DNA from: CAZNUM01 sp964539305
GTDB lineage: Bacteria; Fidelibacterota; Marinisomatia; Marinisomatales; TCS55
Reading direction: 5' to 3'
DNA length: 27,291 nucleotides
NCBI GenBank assembly: GCA_964539305.1
Contig: CAZIIM010000025.1
Coordinates: forward strand, 1-27,291
Positions 1-8,390 of this stretch are shown here, piece by piece. Under the pieces are notes generated by a model. The model worked only from the letters and a program-made list of their open reading frames with translations. It was not told the DNA's origin and ran no database searches. The stretch's first letter is position 1, and every line of letters begins with the position of its first letter. Made by a program: the position numbers and the translations under genes.

Positions 1-475
1 CGGAGCGGATGAAGTCATTGACATCATCAAAACTGTTGGTGCCGGGGAACAGAATCTTCTCGCCCCCATTCCGGGCGGCATATTCCCATTCCTCTTCCGT
101 GGGCAGGCGATACCCGTAACATTCACAGAAGGCCACCGCTTCGTCCCAGGTGATATTCACTACCGCCCGGTCCCCCCGACCGTGGTCATCATCCTCCGGC
201 AATGGATAACCCTTCAGAACAGCAAAACGATCATACTGGGCATAGGTGATTTCATATTTTGAAATATAGAAATCGGGAAGGGTAACCGTATGAACCGGCA
301 GTGCATCCGAATCCCGGTGCTGGAAATAATCCCCCATGAGAAAAGAACCGCCTGGTACTTTTACCATTTCAACCGGAAGCAGATCCGGTTTTTTCCGACC
401 ATGGGGCAACAAACTGCAGTTATAAGATAGAAGAGAGAGCAGAATAAGCAATAGCCACCTACGCTCCTGTGCCAT
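1..475 (-). CDS. Formylglycine-generating-enzyme-like (SUMF1/FGE-sulfatase domain) putative lipoprotein, 3' part missing
   Basis: Reading the minus strand from the ATG at 475 gives an open frame that runs off the left edge (158 codons visible). Residues 1-20 are a basic N-terminus, a Leu-rich core and a relaxed lipobox ending in Cys20 (LSYNC), so a lipoprotein is likely. From about residue 37 the sequence matches the start of the FGE-sulfatase fold: VPGGSFLMG, then PVHTVTLPDFYISKYEITYAQYDRF, and further on NITWDEAVAFC and YRLPTEEEWEYAAR. The catalytic cysteines of true formylglycine-generating enzymes lie further C-terminal and are not visible. The family also includes non-catalytic members, among them the GldJ/GldK-like lipoproteins of Bacteroidota. 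Its start is 15 bp after the epimerase stop, so it is probably the last or a late gene of that operon. Family call firm; exact function open. Confidence 0.8.
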   Translation of the reverse strand, partial: MAQERRWLLLILLSLLSYNCSLLPHGRKKPDLLPVEMVKVPGGSFLMGDYFQHRDSDALPVHTVTLPDFYISKYEITYAQYDRFAVLKGYPLPEDDDHGRGDRAVVNITWDEAVAFCECYGYRLPTEEEWEYAARNGGEKILFPGTNSFDDVNDFIRS

Positions 476-490
476 GTTAATCCCCTGTTT

Positions 491-925
491 TTAAACCACG
501 GCGGAACCGGATGATGCCTCCGGAGTAGATTTCTGGGCCAGTTCCACCAGAACACCACCCGTACTCCGGGGATGAATAAATACAACCTGGTAGCCCTCCG
601 TACCCCGGTGAGGTTCCGGGTTAATAACCTCAATATCAGACGCTTTAAGTTCTTCTATTGCAGAAGTTATGTCGTTGACTTCAAAACATACATGATGGAT
701 TCCAGGCCCTTTCTTGGTCAAAAAGCGGGCGATGGGTGAAGCGGGATTCAGGGCTTCCAGTAATTCTACTTTCCCGCGGCCCGTGTCGTAAATCCTGGTT
801 TTAACCCCTTCCCCTTCTACCGTTTCATCACGGAAGGTGGACTGGAGTAAAAGTTTCCAGAACGGAGCCGCCGTGTCCAACTCTTTCACAGCGATCCCTA
901 TATGTTCTATCCCAAGGATTTTCAT
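491..925 (-). CDS. mce: Methylmalonyl-CoA epimerase
   Basis: A 144-residue vicinal-oxygen-chelate (glyoxalase-fold) protein. It interconverts (R)- and (S)-methylmalonyl-CoA in propionate or odd-chain fatty acid and branched amino acid breakdown, or in the reverse direction towards propionate. The N-terminus (GIEHIGIAVKELD) and the second half (GPGIHHVCFEVNDI, then GGVLVELAQK) are typical. Likely metal ligands are His8, a Glu near residue 54, His77 or His78, and Glu128. The last dozen residues are a low-complexity Ser/Ala/Glu tail. ATG start with an AAGGGA-type ribosome site about 10 nt upstream. It lies 14 bp after the DgcA-like gene and 15 bp before the FGE-like gene. The methylmalonyl-CoA mutase genes are not in the window. 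Confidence 0.9.
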   Translation of the reverse strand: MKILGIEHIGIAVKELDTAAPFWKLLLQSTFRDETVEGEGVKTRIYDTGRGKVELLEALNPASPIARFLTKKGPGIHHVCFEVNDITSAIEELKASDIEVINPEPHRGTEGYQVVFIHPRSTGGVLVELAQKSTPEASSGSAVV

Positions 926-939
926 GGGTGTGATCCCTT

Positions 940-1983
940 TTATTTTAAGGTCTTGTCTTGCGCTAGCCGGGAGGAATCTAAGGTGACCCCCAGTCCATTG
1001 CCAACCGGAAGGATCAACCGACCGTCTTGAACCAGAACACCCCGGTAGGGATCATTGCTAATCAATAAATTTCCATCCAGATCGGCGTAATCCACGAAGG
1101 GGGATAAATGGGCCGCGGCGGTGATTCCAACGGAGGATTCCACCATGCACCCCAGCATGATCTTTAATCCATGTTCCCGGGCTGTATCGATCATTCGCTT
1201 TGCCTCCAGGAGACTCCCGCACTTCATGAGTTTAATATTAATCCCGTCGAAAGCAGAGGCAATTACCGGGATGTCAGCCGAGGTCAGGCTGTTCTCATCG
1301 GCAATAATCGGTAAGGGTGACTGTCGTTTCAATTCAGCCGTGTCCTGAAGGCGATCCGCCTTGAAGGGTTGTTCGACGAATTCAACGCCCTGATCCGCCA
1401 GCCAGAAACACATCTCCCGCCCTGTTTCTAAATCCCACCCTTCATTGGCATCCACGCGAATCAATTTATCCGTTTCTTCCCGGACGAGCCGAATCAGGGT
1501 CTGATCCTGCTTTTTCCCCAACCCCAGTTTCACCTTCAGGATCGGGTATGCCTGCGCTTCAGCAATTTTTTGAGGGATCAGATCCAAGTCACCGATGGAA
1601 ATGGTATAGGAGGTTAGAGGCGTATTTTTAGGGTCACCCCCGAAATAATCTACCAGGGACAGGCCTCGCTTCCGGCAGTACCCGTCCAGAAATGCCATGG
1701 AAAAGGCGGCTCCCAGGGCTTGAATACCGTCGGTCTGGCTCAGGAGCAGATCCAGCCCTGTAGGATCGTCGAACGATTCCGGGAGCTCAATTCCTGCCTC
1801 CAGCCGTGCCAGGATGGCGTCAGCAAACTCCTGGTAACGGGCGGAAGGTGCCGCCTCCCCCCGACCAATGATTCCCTCTGACTCCAGATAGACATACACA
1901 ACATCATAATAATCATGGGTGCTGCGGGAAATTCCAAAAGGATGGGTACACTGAATTCGATAGGGTGTGTAATTTAATTCCAA
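940..1983 (-). CDS. Enolase-superfamily epimerase (L-Ala-D/L-Glu dipeptide epimerase or N-acetyl-D-Glu racemase DgcA type)
   Basis: 347 residues of the mandelate racemase/muconate lactonising enzyme group. Visible are the Lys-x-Lys pair (LKVKLG, K150/K152), metal ligands D178 (VDANEGW), E204 (EQP) and D229 (ADEN), the second-face lysines (NIKLMKCG, K251/K254) and the GCMVESS loop. It should epimerise the alpha carbon of a Glu-containing substrate. The D-x-D motif at 301-303 (ADLDG) is what dipeptide epimerases use to hold the substrate ammonium group, favouring L-Ala-D/L-Glu type substrates. The adjoining DgcN-like gene instead suggests DgcA, an N-acetyl-D-Glu racemase. The start is TTG at 1983, with GGAG about 8 nt upstream; that site lies just past the stop of the upstream gene, 11 bp away, so translation is probably coupled. 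Confidence 0.85.
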   Translation of the reverse strand: MELNYTPYRIQCTHPFGISRSTHDYYDVVYVYLESEGIIGRGEAAPSARYQEFADAILARLEAGIELPESFDDPTGLDLLLSQTDGIQALGAAFSMAFLDGYCRKRGLSLVDYFGGDPKNTPLTSYTISIGDLDLIPQKIAEAQAYPILKVKLGLGKKQDQTLIRLVREETDKLIRVDANEGWDLETGREMCFWLADQGVEFVEQPFKADRLQDTAELKRQSPLPIIADENSLTSADIPVIASAFDGINIKLMKCGSLLEAKRMIDTAREHGLKIMLGCMVESSVGITAAAHLSPFVDYADLDGNLLISNDPYRGVLVQDGRLILPVGNGLGVTLDSSRLAQDKTLK

Positions 1984-1994
1984 AGCGATCGCTC

Positions 1995-3032
1995 CTAGCG
2001 TTTGCCCCGAATCGTGTCATAAATATGGGTAATGAGGTTTCGGTCTCCGAACCGGATCAGGTCAGTAACCGGCAGGTGAAACTCTTTTTCCAGGGTGCTA
2101 ATCGTCTCCAAGGCTTCCTCTTCCGGCAATGCTTTGGTCAACAAATTGATTCCCAGGAAACGTGTCGATTTAAAATGGGACATTAAATCCAGGTGCAGAT
2201 CCATAAACGGCTTTAACTCCGGCATGGGGTAACCGGACACATCCTGTTCTCTTTCCGGGTCGTGGGAAAGAATCAGGTAGTCCGGCATAGCCCCCTGAAT
2301 AAGGCCCAGAGTGACTCCGCCATAGAGCATATTCAATAAGGACCCCTGCCCTTCCACCACCACCAATTCCGCTCCCGGTGCGGCTTGTTCAATGGCATGC
2401 TCGATTTCACCGGCCATAAAGTCTGCCACCACCGCATCTACCGGAACTCCTTTTCCCGAAAGCAGGATCCCTGTTTGTCCCGTACCGATAAATACAGCCT
2501 TCAGTCCCTTTGCCTGTAAGCGGGATGAGATTTCCCAGGCGGTGGTCATTTTCCCTGTGTCACAGTCGGTTCCCACCACCAAAAGTACCGGGACCGTCCG
2601 GCTCTGCCAGCGACCTTCCGGGAAATGGGGCGGATCGGGCGGGTAGCGCAAATCGGTCAATTCCACGCCCTTTTCGCCGGCAAGTGCCACCAGTTCCGGA
2701 TCATCCGTCAAAAACTGGTGCATTCCACTAATCACGTTCAACCCATTCTGAATGGCTGTCACAATCTCCTGCCGGTAATCGGCGTTGATCACACCCCCCT
2801 GGGGGGCACTCCCGATTACCAGCGTATCCGGGTCGTAGGAAAGGGATTCGAGAACATTCGATACGACAGGCACCTTGCCGCCGTAACCCAGCACCGCTTC
2901 AGCCGTGAGCCCTTTTTTATCCGGGTCAATGACTGCAGCCACTTCCCCCGGACGATAGCGTAAGAGCATGTTTCCGGTCTTATTTAAAATATAGTCAAAC
3001 GCGTGCAGGGCTAAAATGGCGTACCGGGGCAT
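1995..3032 (-). CDS. DUF1611 P-loop protein, DgcN-like
   Basis: 345 residues. The N-terminal half (1-140) is Rossmann-like and ends in a Pro-rich linker (YPPDPPHFPEG). The C-terminal half is a P-loop domain with Walker A GTDCDTGKMTT (154-164) and a Walker B-like VVVEGQGS (224-231). This is the DUF1611 family; one characterised member is DgcN, a D-glutamate N-acetyltransferase that works with racemase DgcA in marine gammaproteobacteria. Here it sits directly before an enolase-superfamily epimerase, the same pairing. Its ATG overlaps the transporter stop by one base (TGATG), a strong sign of translational coupling. Family firm; D-glutamate as substrate is inference from the pairing. Confidence 0.85.
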   Translation of the reverse strand: MPRYAILALHAFDYILNKTGNMLLRYRPGEVAAVIDPDKKGLTAEAVLGYGGKVPVVSNVLESLSYDPDTLVIGSAPQGGVINADYRQEIVTAIQNGLNVISGMHQFLTDDPELVALAGEKGVELTDLRYPPDPPHFPEGRWQSRTVPVLLVVGTDCDTGKMTTAWEISSRLQAKGLKAVFIGTGQTGILLSGKGVPVDAVVADFMAGEIEHAIEQAAPGAELVVVEGQGSLLNMLYGGVTLGLIQGAMPDYLILSHDPEREQDVSGYPMPELKPFMDLHLDLMSHFKSTRFLGINLLTKALPEEEALETISTLEKEFHLPVTDLIRFGDRNLITHIYDTIRGKR

Positions 3033-4702
3033 CAGAAAACCGTTCGCGGCAATGTTTTACCTACAAAGCGGAGTATAAGACCGATCAGGGTCAGGGAAAC
3101 CAGCACCGCCACCACATAACTGGCCCCCAGTCCAATCAGTAAATAACCGGAAAACAGGGCAATGCACCCGGTCGTAACGGCGTAGGGCAGTTGGGTGCGG
3201 ACATGATCGATATGGTCGGCACCGGAGGCCATGGAAGACATGATCGTCGTGTCCGAAATCGGTGAACAGTGATCCCCGAAGGTTGCGCCGGAAAGAATGG
3301 CCGCAAAGGTGGAAATAAATACGGGGGTTTCCACCACGAGATTCGGATCCATATTCATTATTTTAATGGTCATTGGCGCAATAATGGGGACCATGATGGA
3401 CATGGTAGCCCAGGACGATCCGGTGGAAAAACTGATCAGCGCTGCCGTGAAGAAAGTGATGGCAGGTAGCATTTCCGGTGAAATATTCCCGGCGGTGAGG
3501 TGGACAAGATAGTCCGCCGTATGGAGGGCTCCGCATACATTTCCCAACGTCCAGGCCAATACCAGTATTACGCAGGCCAGAACCATGGATCGGACGCCAT
3601 TCAACCAGGCCTCCATGGCCTTGTGAAGCGTAAGAATTTTCTTCAGAATTGAAATCAGGATAGCCACACCCCCGGTGGTAAAGGAAGCCCACATGAGGGC
3701 AGCATAGGAATCAGAACCGCTGATAATATCCCGCAACGAATAATCGGGACGAACACCCAGGGCCTCCTTGCCGGTGACATACAACCCCACCAGGGTGACG
3801 GTAATTACGGTGAGGATGGGAATCAGGGCATTGCTCCAATGGGTGGCTTCCGTGGACATTTCGTCCCCCTCCATCAGGTGGGGGTCCATCATGGGGTTGG
3901 CATTATCCGCCAGTACCTTCCCTTCGATCCGGGCCCGCATCTGGGCCGTGTGCATGGGGCCAAACTCCCGCCGCATCAGAATACCGGTGAACAGAAATAT
4001 GAGCGTAAAGATGCAGTAAAATGAATAGGGAATACTCTTTAAGAAAGTAATGTAGGGATTTCCGGTAATGCCGAATTCCTGAAAAGGGCCATCCAGAAGA
4101 CTCATCTGAAAAACAGACCAGGTGCTGATAACGGCGATACTGGCGACCGGTGCGGCCGTGGAGTCCACCAGATAGGATAATTTTTCACGGCTGATTTTCA
4201 GTTTGTCGGTAAAGGGGCGCATCATATTGCCCACCAGGAGAGTATTGGCATAATCGTCAAAAAAGATAATCACGCCCATGACAGCGGTGGAGAGCTGACC
4301 GCTCATACCGGTCTTGGCGTAGCGGGAGGCGGATTGGATAATCCCTTTCATTCCCCCATTTGCCGATATCACGCCGATAATGCCCCCAAAACCGAGGCTA
4401 AACAACAATATCGACGCATGACCCCTGTCTGCCAGCGATTGGACCAGGTAGGTGTCCAGCGTGGCTGTAAACCCGGCAATGGGATTCCCTTCCATGAGAC
4501 TGACACCAATCCACACGCCGGCAAAGAGAGAAACAATAGTCTGGCGCGTGATCAAAGCCAGGGCAATGGCAATTAAAGGGGGCAGCAGTGAAATCCACGA
4601 CAGGTTCTTCCCCGCTTCCGGTAAATGCTCCTGAGCCAATAAGAAAGCAGGAATGAATACCAGCAGAACTGCAAGGATCCGGAGTGATGGTTTTTTAATC
4701 AT
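3032..4702 (-). CDS. NhaC-family Na+/H+ antiporter-like membrane transporter
   Basis: 556 residues with about a dozen hydrophobic spans and an extra N-terminal hydrophobic stretch (6-23) resembling a signal sequence (AFLLAQEHL). Family motifs are clear: FFDDYANTLLVGNMMRPFTD (D149/D150), STAAPVASIAVIS, ISFSTGSSWATM, and near the C-terminus GATFGDHCSPISDTTIMSS. A roughly 45-residue polar loop follows the RREFGPMH segment (244-290). Members exchange Na+ for H+ or, in several characterised cases, for organic substrates such as malate and lactate. Its one-base overlap with the DgcN-like gene suggests it imports that pathway's substrate (inference). ATG start; a TATAAT sequence lies in the 43 bp gap upstream. 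Confidence 0.88.
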   Translation of the reverse strand: MIKKPSLRILAVLLVFIPAFLLAQEHLPEAGKNLSWISLLPPLIAIALALITRQTIVSLFAGVWIGVSLMEGNPIAGFTATLDTYLVQSLADRGHASILLFSLGFGGIIGVISANGGMKGIIQSASRYAKTGMSGQLSTAVMGVIIFFDDYANTLLVGNMMRPFTDKLKISREKLSYLVDSTAAPVASIAVISTWSVFQMSLLDGPFQEFGITGNPYITFLKSIPYSFYCIFTLIFLFTGILMRREFGPMHTAQMRARIEGKVLADNANPMMDPHLMEGDEMSTEATHWSNALIPILTVITVTLVGLYVTGKEALGVRPDYSLRDIISGSDSYAALMWASFTTGGVAILISILKKILTLHKAMEAWLNGVRSMVLACVILVLAWTLGNVCGALHTADYLVHLTAGNISPEMLPAITFFTAALISFSTGSSWATMSIMVPIIAPMTIKIMNMDPNLVVETPVFISTFAAILSGATFGDHCSPISDTTIMSSMASGADHIDHVRTQLPYAVTTGCIALFSGYLLIGLGASYVVAVLVSLTLIGLILRFVGKTLPRTVF

Positions 4703-4730
4703 GGGTCGCGGTTCCAGTCAAAGAAGTTGA

Positions 4731-4736
4731 ATTATA
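4731..4736 (-). promoter_or_regulatory. Possible -10 element for the nhaC-dgcN-dgcA-like cassette
   Basis: The minus strand reads TATAAT, a perfect -10 hexamer, in the 43 bp gap after the enoyl-CoA hydratase gene and about 28 nt before the transporter ATG. I found no good -35 hexamer at 16-18 bp, so this could be chance in an AT-rich spacer. Confidence 0.3.
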
Positions 4737-4745
4737 ATGTAACGA

Positions 4746-5516
4746 TTACCTGAATTTCGGGGGACGCTTTTCCACAAAAGCGGTGAGCCCCTCCCTGGTC
4801 TCAGGATGGTCAAACAAATTGCCGAAAAGCTCCGCCTCCAGTTTTAAGCCCTCATCGAGAGTGAGGTTAGTACCATGAGTGAGTGCTTTCAGTGCATTCA
4901 TTAAAGCATTGGGTCCATTTTTCAGGATGTCACGTGCCAGTTTTTTCGCTTCCGTCATTAATTCTCCCTGAGGGACAACCCGGTTCACCAGTCCAATCTT
5001 TAAGGCCTGCTCCGCCGGGATCATTCTCCCTGTCAGAATCATTTCCTGAGCCCAGCCGGTCCCTACCAGCCGATTCAATCTCTGGGTGCCGCCCCAGCCC
5101 GGTATAAGCCCCAGGCTGACTTCTGGCAGTCCGAACCGGGCATTTTCACTGGCAATCCGCAGGTGACAGGCCAGAGCAATTTCACAGCCCCCGCCCAGGG
5201 CAAAACCGTTGACAGCCGCCAGGACCGGTTTCGGTGCCCGCTGGATAGTGAGCGTCAGTTTCTGCCCCGCCTCTGAAAAGGCCTGTGCCTCTTCCCGAGT
5301 CATGGACTGCATTTTTTTAATATCCGCCCCGGCAATAAAGGCTTTCTCACCGGACCCCGTGAGGATCACAACGCCCACGTCCGGGTCAGCCAGGCATTCG
5401 GATAGGTTGGATTCCAGTTCCACCGCTATTTCGAGGTTGACCGCGTTCAACGCGTCGGGACGATTAATGGTGACGACTCCAATTTGATCGCTGACTGTTT
5501 TTAAAATATTACTCAT
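4746..5516 (-). CDS. Enoyl-CoA hydratase (crotonase family)
   Basis: 256 residues counted from the ATG at 5516 (MSNILKTV...). The frame stays open to 5564, but that start would overlap trkH, while the 5516 ATG has GGAAG 7 nt upstream. The crotonase fold is complete: oxyanion-hole segments AFIAGADI (59-66) and GFALGGGCE (104-112), then GLPEVSLGLIPGWGGTQRL (129-147). Both catalytic glutamates of true hydratases are present (E112 and E132), so a 2-enoyl-CoA hydratase of beta-oxidation or amino-acid breakdown is likely. It follows trkH by 16 bp in the same direction. Its placement after potassium-uptake genes has no obvious functional logic. Gene symbols such as crt or paaF cannot be chosen from sequence alone. 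Confidence 0.9.
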   Translation of the reverse strand: MSNILKTVSDQIGVVTINRPDALNAVNLEIAVELESNLSECLADPDVGVVILTGSGEKAFIAGADIKKMQSMTREEAQAFSEAGQKLTLTIQRAPKPVLAAVNGFALGGGCEIALACHLRIASENARFGLPEVSLGLIPGWGGTQRLNRLVGTGWAQEMILTGRMIPAEQALKIGLVNRVVPQGELMTEAKKLARDILKNGPNALMNALKALTHGTNLTLDEGLKLEAELFGNLFDHPETREGLTAFVEKRPPKFR

Positions 5517-5532
5517 TGATCTGCTTCCAAAT

Positions 5533-7002
5533 TTATTTCCAGAATGTGCGACTGAACATGACAATGACGGTAAAGATCTCCAACCGACCCAGGAGCATAA
5601 GAACGGTCAGCAACCATTTCCCGATCGGATGGAGCAGGGCGTAATTATCGGTGGGACCAAAATTTCCCAGTGCCGGTCCCACATTCCCTAGGGCGGAGGC
5701 CGCAGCACCAATGGCCGAACCGAGGTCCAGATTCAGGGTAGTTAGAATCAGGGTGGCGATGGCGAAAATCGTCAGATAAAACAGAAAAAAGCCCAGCGTA
5801 TTCCGGACCACATCTTCACTAATGTAACGATTACCGATCCTGATAGGAATGATGGCCCTGGCGTGGAGCATCCGTCTGGTCTCCGTGGCGGCATACTTCA
5901 CCAGTAGCAACACTCGGATGATTTTCATTCCACCGCCGGTGGAACCCCCCATGCCCCCGATAAACATGAGAATTAACAGCAGGAACTGGGTGAAAAAGGG
6001 CCAGATCTCATAATCGGCTGAAACGTAACCGGTTGTGGTAAGAATGGATACGCTCTGAAACAGGGAACTACGGAATGTTTCATGATTCCACACCCCCTTG
6101 GCACTGCAGAGATTAATCGTAATAAACAGCGTTACACCGACAATCACACCTAAATAAACCAGAAACTCGGGATCCTTAAAAAATGCTTTTTTATCCCCGG
6201 TAAGAAGCCGGAAGTGCAGTGAAAAGTTGATCCCTGCAATAAACATGAAAAGAATCAGGATGTACTGGATCACCGGGCTGGGGAAAAAGGCAATACTGGC
6301 GTTTTTCGTACTGAAACCACCCGTGGGCATCGTGGTGAAGGCATGACAGATGGCGTCGAACCAGCTCATACCGCTGATGCCCAGTAGCAGGATCTCCACC
6401 ACCGTAAAGCCCACGTACACCATCCACAAAATCTTGGCTGTTTCCCGCACGCGGGGGCGGATCTTGTCCGCCACAGGGCCTGGTACTTCCGCCTTAAATA
6501 ACTGGACACCACCGATCCCTAACAAAGGAAGAATGGCAATCGTGAATACAATAATCCCCATTCCGCCGATCCATTGGATGAAGGAACGCCAGTAAAGAAT
6601 ACTGGAAGAAAGACTTTCGATCCCCGCCGCCAAATGGGGCATGGTATCCGAATTTCCTAAAATCGAGGCGCCGGTGGTGGTGACCCCGGACATGGATTCG
6701 AAAAAGGCGTCGGTGAAATTGGGAATCGCACCGGACAGGTAGAACGGTAATGCCCCCACCAGGGCCGTCAGCGTCCATGCCAGGGTAACAATGGCAAAAC
6801 CATCCTTATTGCTTAAAATGCGGTTATTCCGTGTAAAGAACCAGACAGGAAGACCAATTCCAATACTGGCGACCATGGCCTTTATAAAACCAAGCAAATC
6901 CGGTTCCTGGTTCCCCAGGGCCAGCCCGATCGGAACCACCATGGTGAGCCCCACCAGGACCAGCAGGGCTCCCAGAACATTCAGGATGGCTTTAAAATTC
7001 AT
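5533..7002 (-). CDS. trkH: Trk/Ktr potassium uptake system, membrane subunit TrkH
   Basis: 489 residues, highly hydrophobic, built of four membrane-pore-membrane repeats. The four selectivity-filter loops are visible: TTTGAS (108-113), TMPTGGFS (224-231), TTTGYVS (322-328) and NVGPALG (440-446). The stretch FIGGMGGSTGGGMKIIRVLLL (348-368) is a hallmark of TrkH. It conducts K+ into the cell under control of the cytosolic TrkA ring. The ATG overlaps the trkA stop by 4 bp (ATGA), so the two subunits are translationally coupled. Confidence 0.96.
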   Translation of the reverse strand: MNFKAILNVLGALLVLVGLTMVVPIGLALGNQEPDLLGFIKAMVASIGIGLPVWFFTRNNRILSNKDGFAIVTLAWTLTALVGALPFYLSGAIPNFTDAFFESMSGVTTTGASILGNSDTMPHLAAGIESLSSSILYWRSFIQWIGGMGIIVFTIAILPLLGIGGVQLFKAEVPGPVADKIRPRVRETAKILWMVYVGFTVVEILLLGISGMSWFDAICHAFTTMPTGGFSTKNASIAFFPSPVIQYILILFMFIAGINFSLHFRLLTGDKKAFFKDPEFLVYLGVIVGVTLFITINLCSAKGVWNHETFRSSLFQSVSILTTTGYVSADYEIWPFFTQFLLLILMFIGGMGGSTGGGMKIIRVLLLVKYAATETRRMLHARAIIPIRIGNRYISEDVVRNTLGFFLFYLTIFAIATLILTTLNLDLGSAIGAAASALGNVGPALGNFGPTDNYALLHPIGKWLLTVLMLLGRLEIFTVIVMFSRTFWK

Positions 7003-8348
7003 CCTGTCTCAAAGAGGCGCCGTAACTTTGCCACTGCTTTCTTTTTGGCAAACACCAGGACCGTATCGTCTTCCGTGAGTTGAGAGGACCCGCGGGCGAT
7101 ACTCAAATGACCGTGATGATTAATCACGCCCACAATGCTGTCGGAAGGAAACTTGATTTCGCTGAGCGTTTTTTTAGTGACCGGACTCCCGGGTGTGGGG
7201 TTAAACTCCACCACATCCACGTCAATTTCATCAAAGGTTGTAATTGCCGTTTCCGTTTTCTCCGTTGAGATGTACCGCAGAATAGCGTTGACGGTGGAAA
7301 TATTTTTACTGATTGCCGCTCCCAGACCGATTTCCTGGACAATGGGCAGATATTCAGTTGTATTTAAATGAATCACAGCCTGTTTCACCCCCAGATGGAG
7401 TGCCAGCAGCCCGGAAAGTAAATTGGTACGTTCACTTTCAGTGACAGCAATGAAGCTGTCCGTATCTTGAATATTTTCCGATTTCAACAGTTCCACATCG
7501 GTACCGTCACCGTGGAGTACCATTGTATTTTCCAGATTGGCTGCCAGCCATTGGGCTTTGCTCCGGTCGCTATCAATTAATCGCACCGTCATTTCCTTCT
7601 CCAGTTCACCGGCAACACCACGACCGATTTTGCTGCCGCCAAGGATAATGATGCTTTTTGTCGGTCGCGTTTCCTTGCCCAGTAAGCCCATTAACGAATC
7701 CACCCATTCTGATTTGACAATAAAATAACAGGTATCTCCCGGCTGGAGAATAAAATCCCCCCACGGAACATAGGATTTTCCATTGCGCACCACGGCAATA
7801 ATACCAAACTTGAAATTGTCCTCATTCTCCGAGATTTCTTTAACGGTCTTACCCTCAATGGGACAGTTCTCCTGAAGGCGGATACCGATCATTTGAATGC
7901 GTCCCCCTTCAAAATCCATGACCTGGGTGGCATAGGAATGTTTCACCAGCCGAATGATTTCACGGCAGGCTTCCCGCTCCGGATGAATCACCAGATCAAT
8001 GCCGAATGTTTCCGGTTTAATAATTGAGTCCCGGTCGCTGTATTGCTGGTTCCGCAGGCGGGCGATGATTTTCCGCGCTCCCAATTTGTGAGCTTGCTGG
8101 GAGGCAATCAGGTTTACCTCATCCCCCCGGGTCAGGGCGAGGACAAAATCGGCTTCGTGGACTTTCGCTTCCGTGAGAATATTGGGACTGGCACCGTTTC
8201 CTTCCACAACAATGACGTCCAGGTTTTCCGACGCCCGGCGGCACTTTTCAGGATCGATATCAATCATGGTAATATCGTAATCTTCCTGGCTTAGCGCCCG
8301 GGCCACGTGATACCCCACCTCCCCGGCACCAATAATGACAATTTGCAT
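6999..8348 (-). CDS. trkA: Trk system potassium uptake regulatory protein TrkA
   Basis: 449 residues with two tandem RCK units, the full TrkA layout. The first NAD-binding fold has GAGEVG (7-12) with an acidic end to strand 2 (MIDID, 28-32); the second has a GGSKIG turn (237-242) with RLIDSD. Each is followed by a TrkA-C domain (about 145-220 and about 365-445). It forms the nucleotide-binding gating ring under TrkH. ATG start with AAAGGA about 8 nt upstream; 42 bp separate it from murA. The 4 bp overlap with trkH fixes the pair as an operon. Confidence 0.96.
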   Translation of the reverse strand: MQIVIIGAGEVGYHVARALSQEDYDITMIDIDPEKCRRASENLDVIVVEGNGASPNILTEAKVHEADFVLALTRGDEVNLIASQQAHKLGARKIIARLRNQQYSDRDSIIKPETFGIDLVIHPEREACREIIRLVKHSYATQVMDFEGGRIQMIGIRLQENCPIEGKTVKEISENEDNFKFGIIAVVRNGKSYVPWGDFILQPGDTCYFIVKSEWVDSLMGLLGKETRPTKSIIILGGSKIGRGVAGELEKEMTVRLIDSDRSKAQWLAANLENTMVLHGDGTDVELLKSENIQDTDSFIAVTESERTNLLSGLLALHLGVKQAVIHLNTTEYLPIVQEIGLGAAISKNISTVNAILRYISTEKTETAITTFDEIDVDVVEFNPTPGSPVTKKTLSEIKFPSDSIVGVINHHGHLSIARGSSQLTEDDTVLVFAKKKAVAKLRRLFETG

Positions 8349-8390
8349 TGTTATTTCCTTTGATCCATTAAATATGGTTGAATGACAATT

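Noticed and set aside
3363..3692. 109-residue second minus-strand frame inside the transporter gene
   Set aside because: Fully inside an intact NhaC-family gene in another frame; His/Gly-rich shadow composition.
5517..5564. Longer N-terminus for the enoyl-CoA hydratase
   Set aside because: It would overlap trkH, has no family match, and the ATG at 5516 has a well-placed ribosome site.
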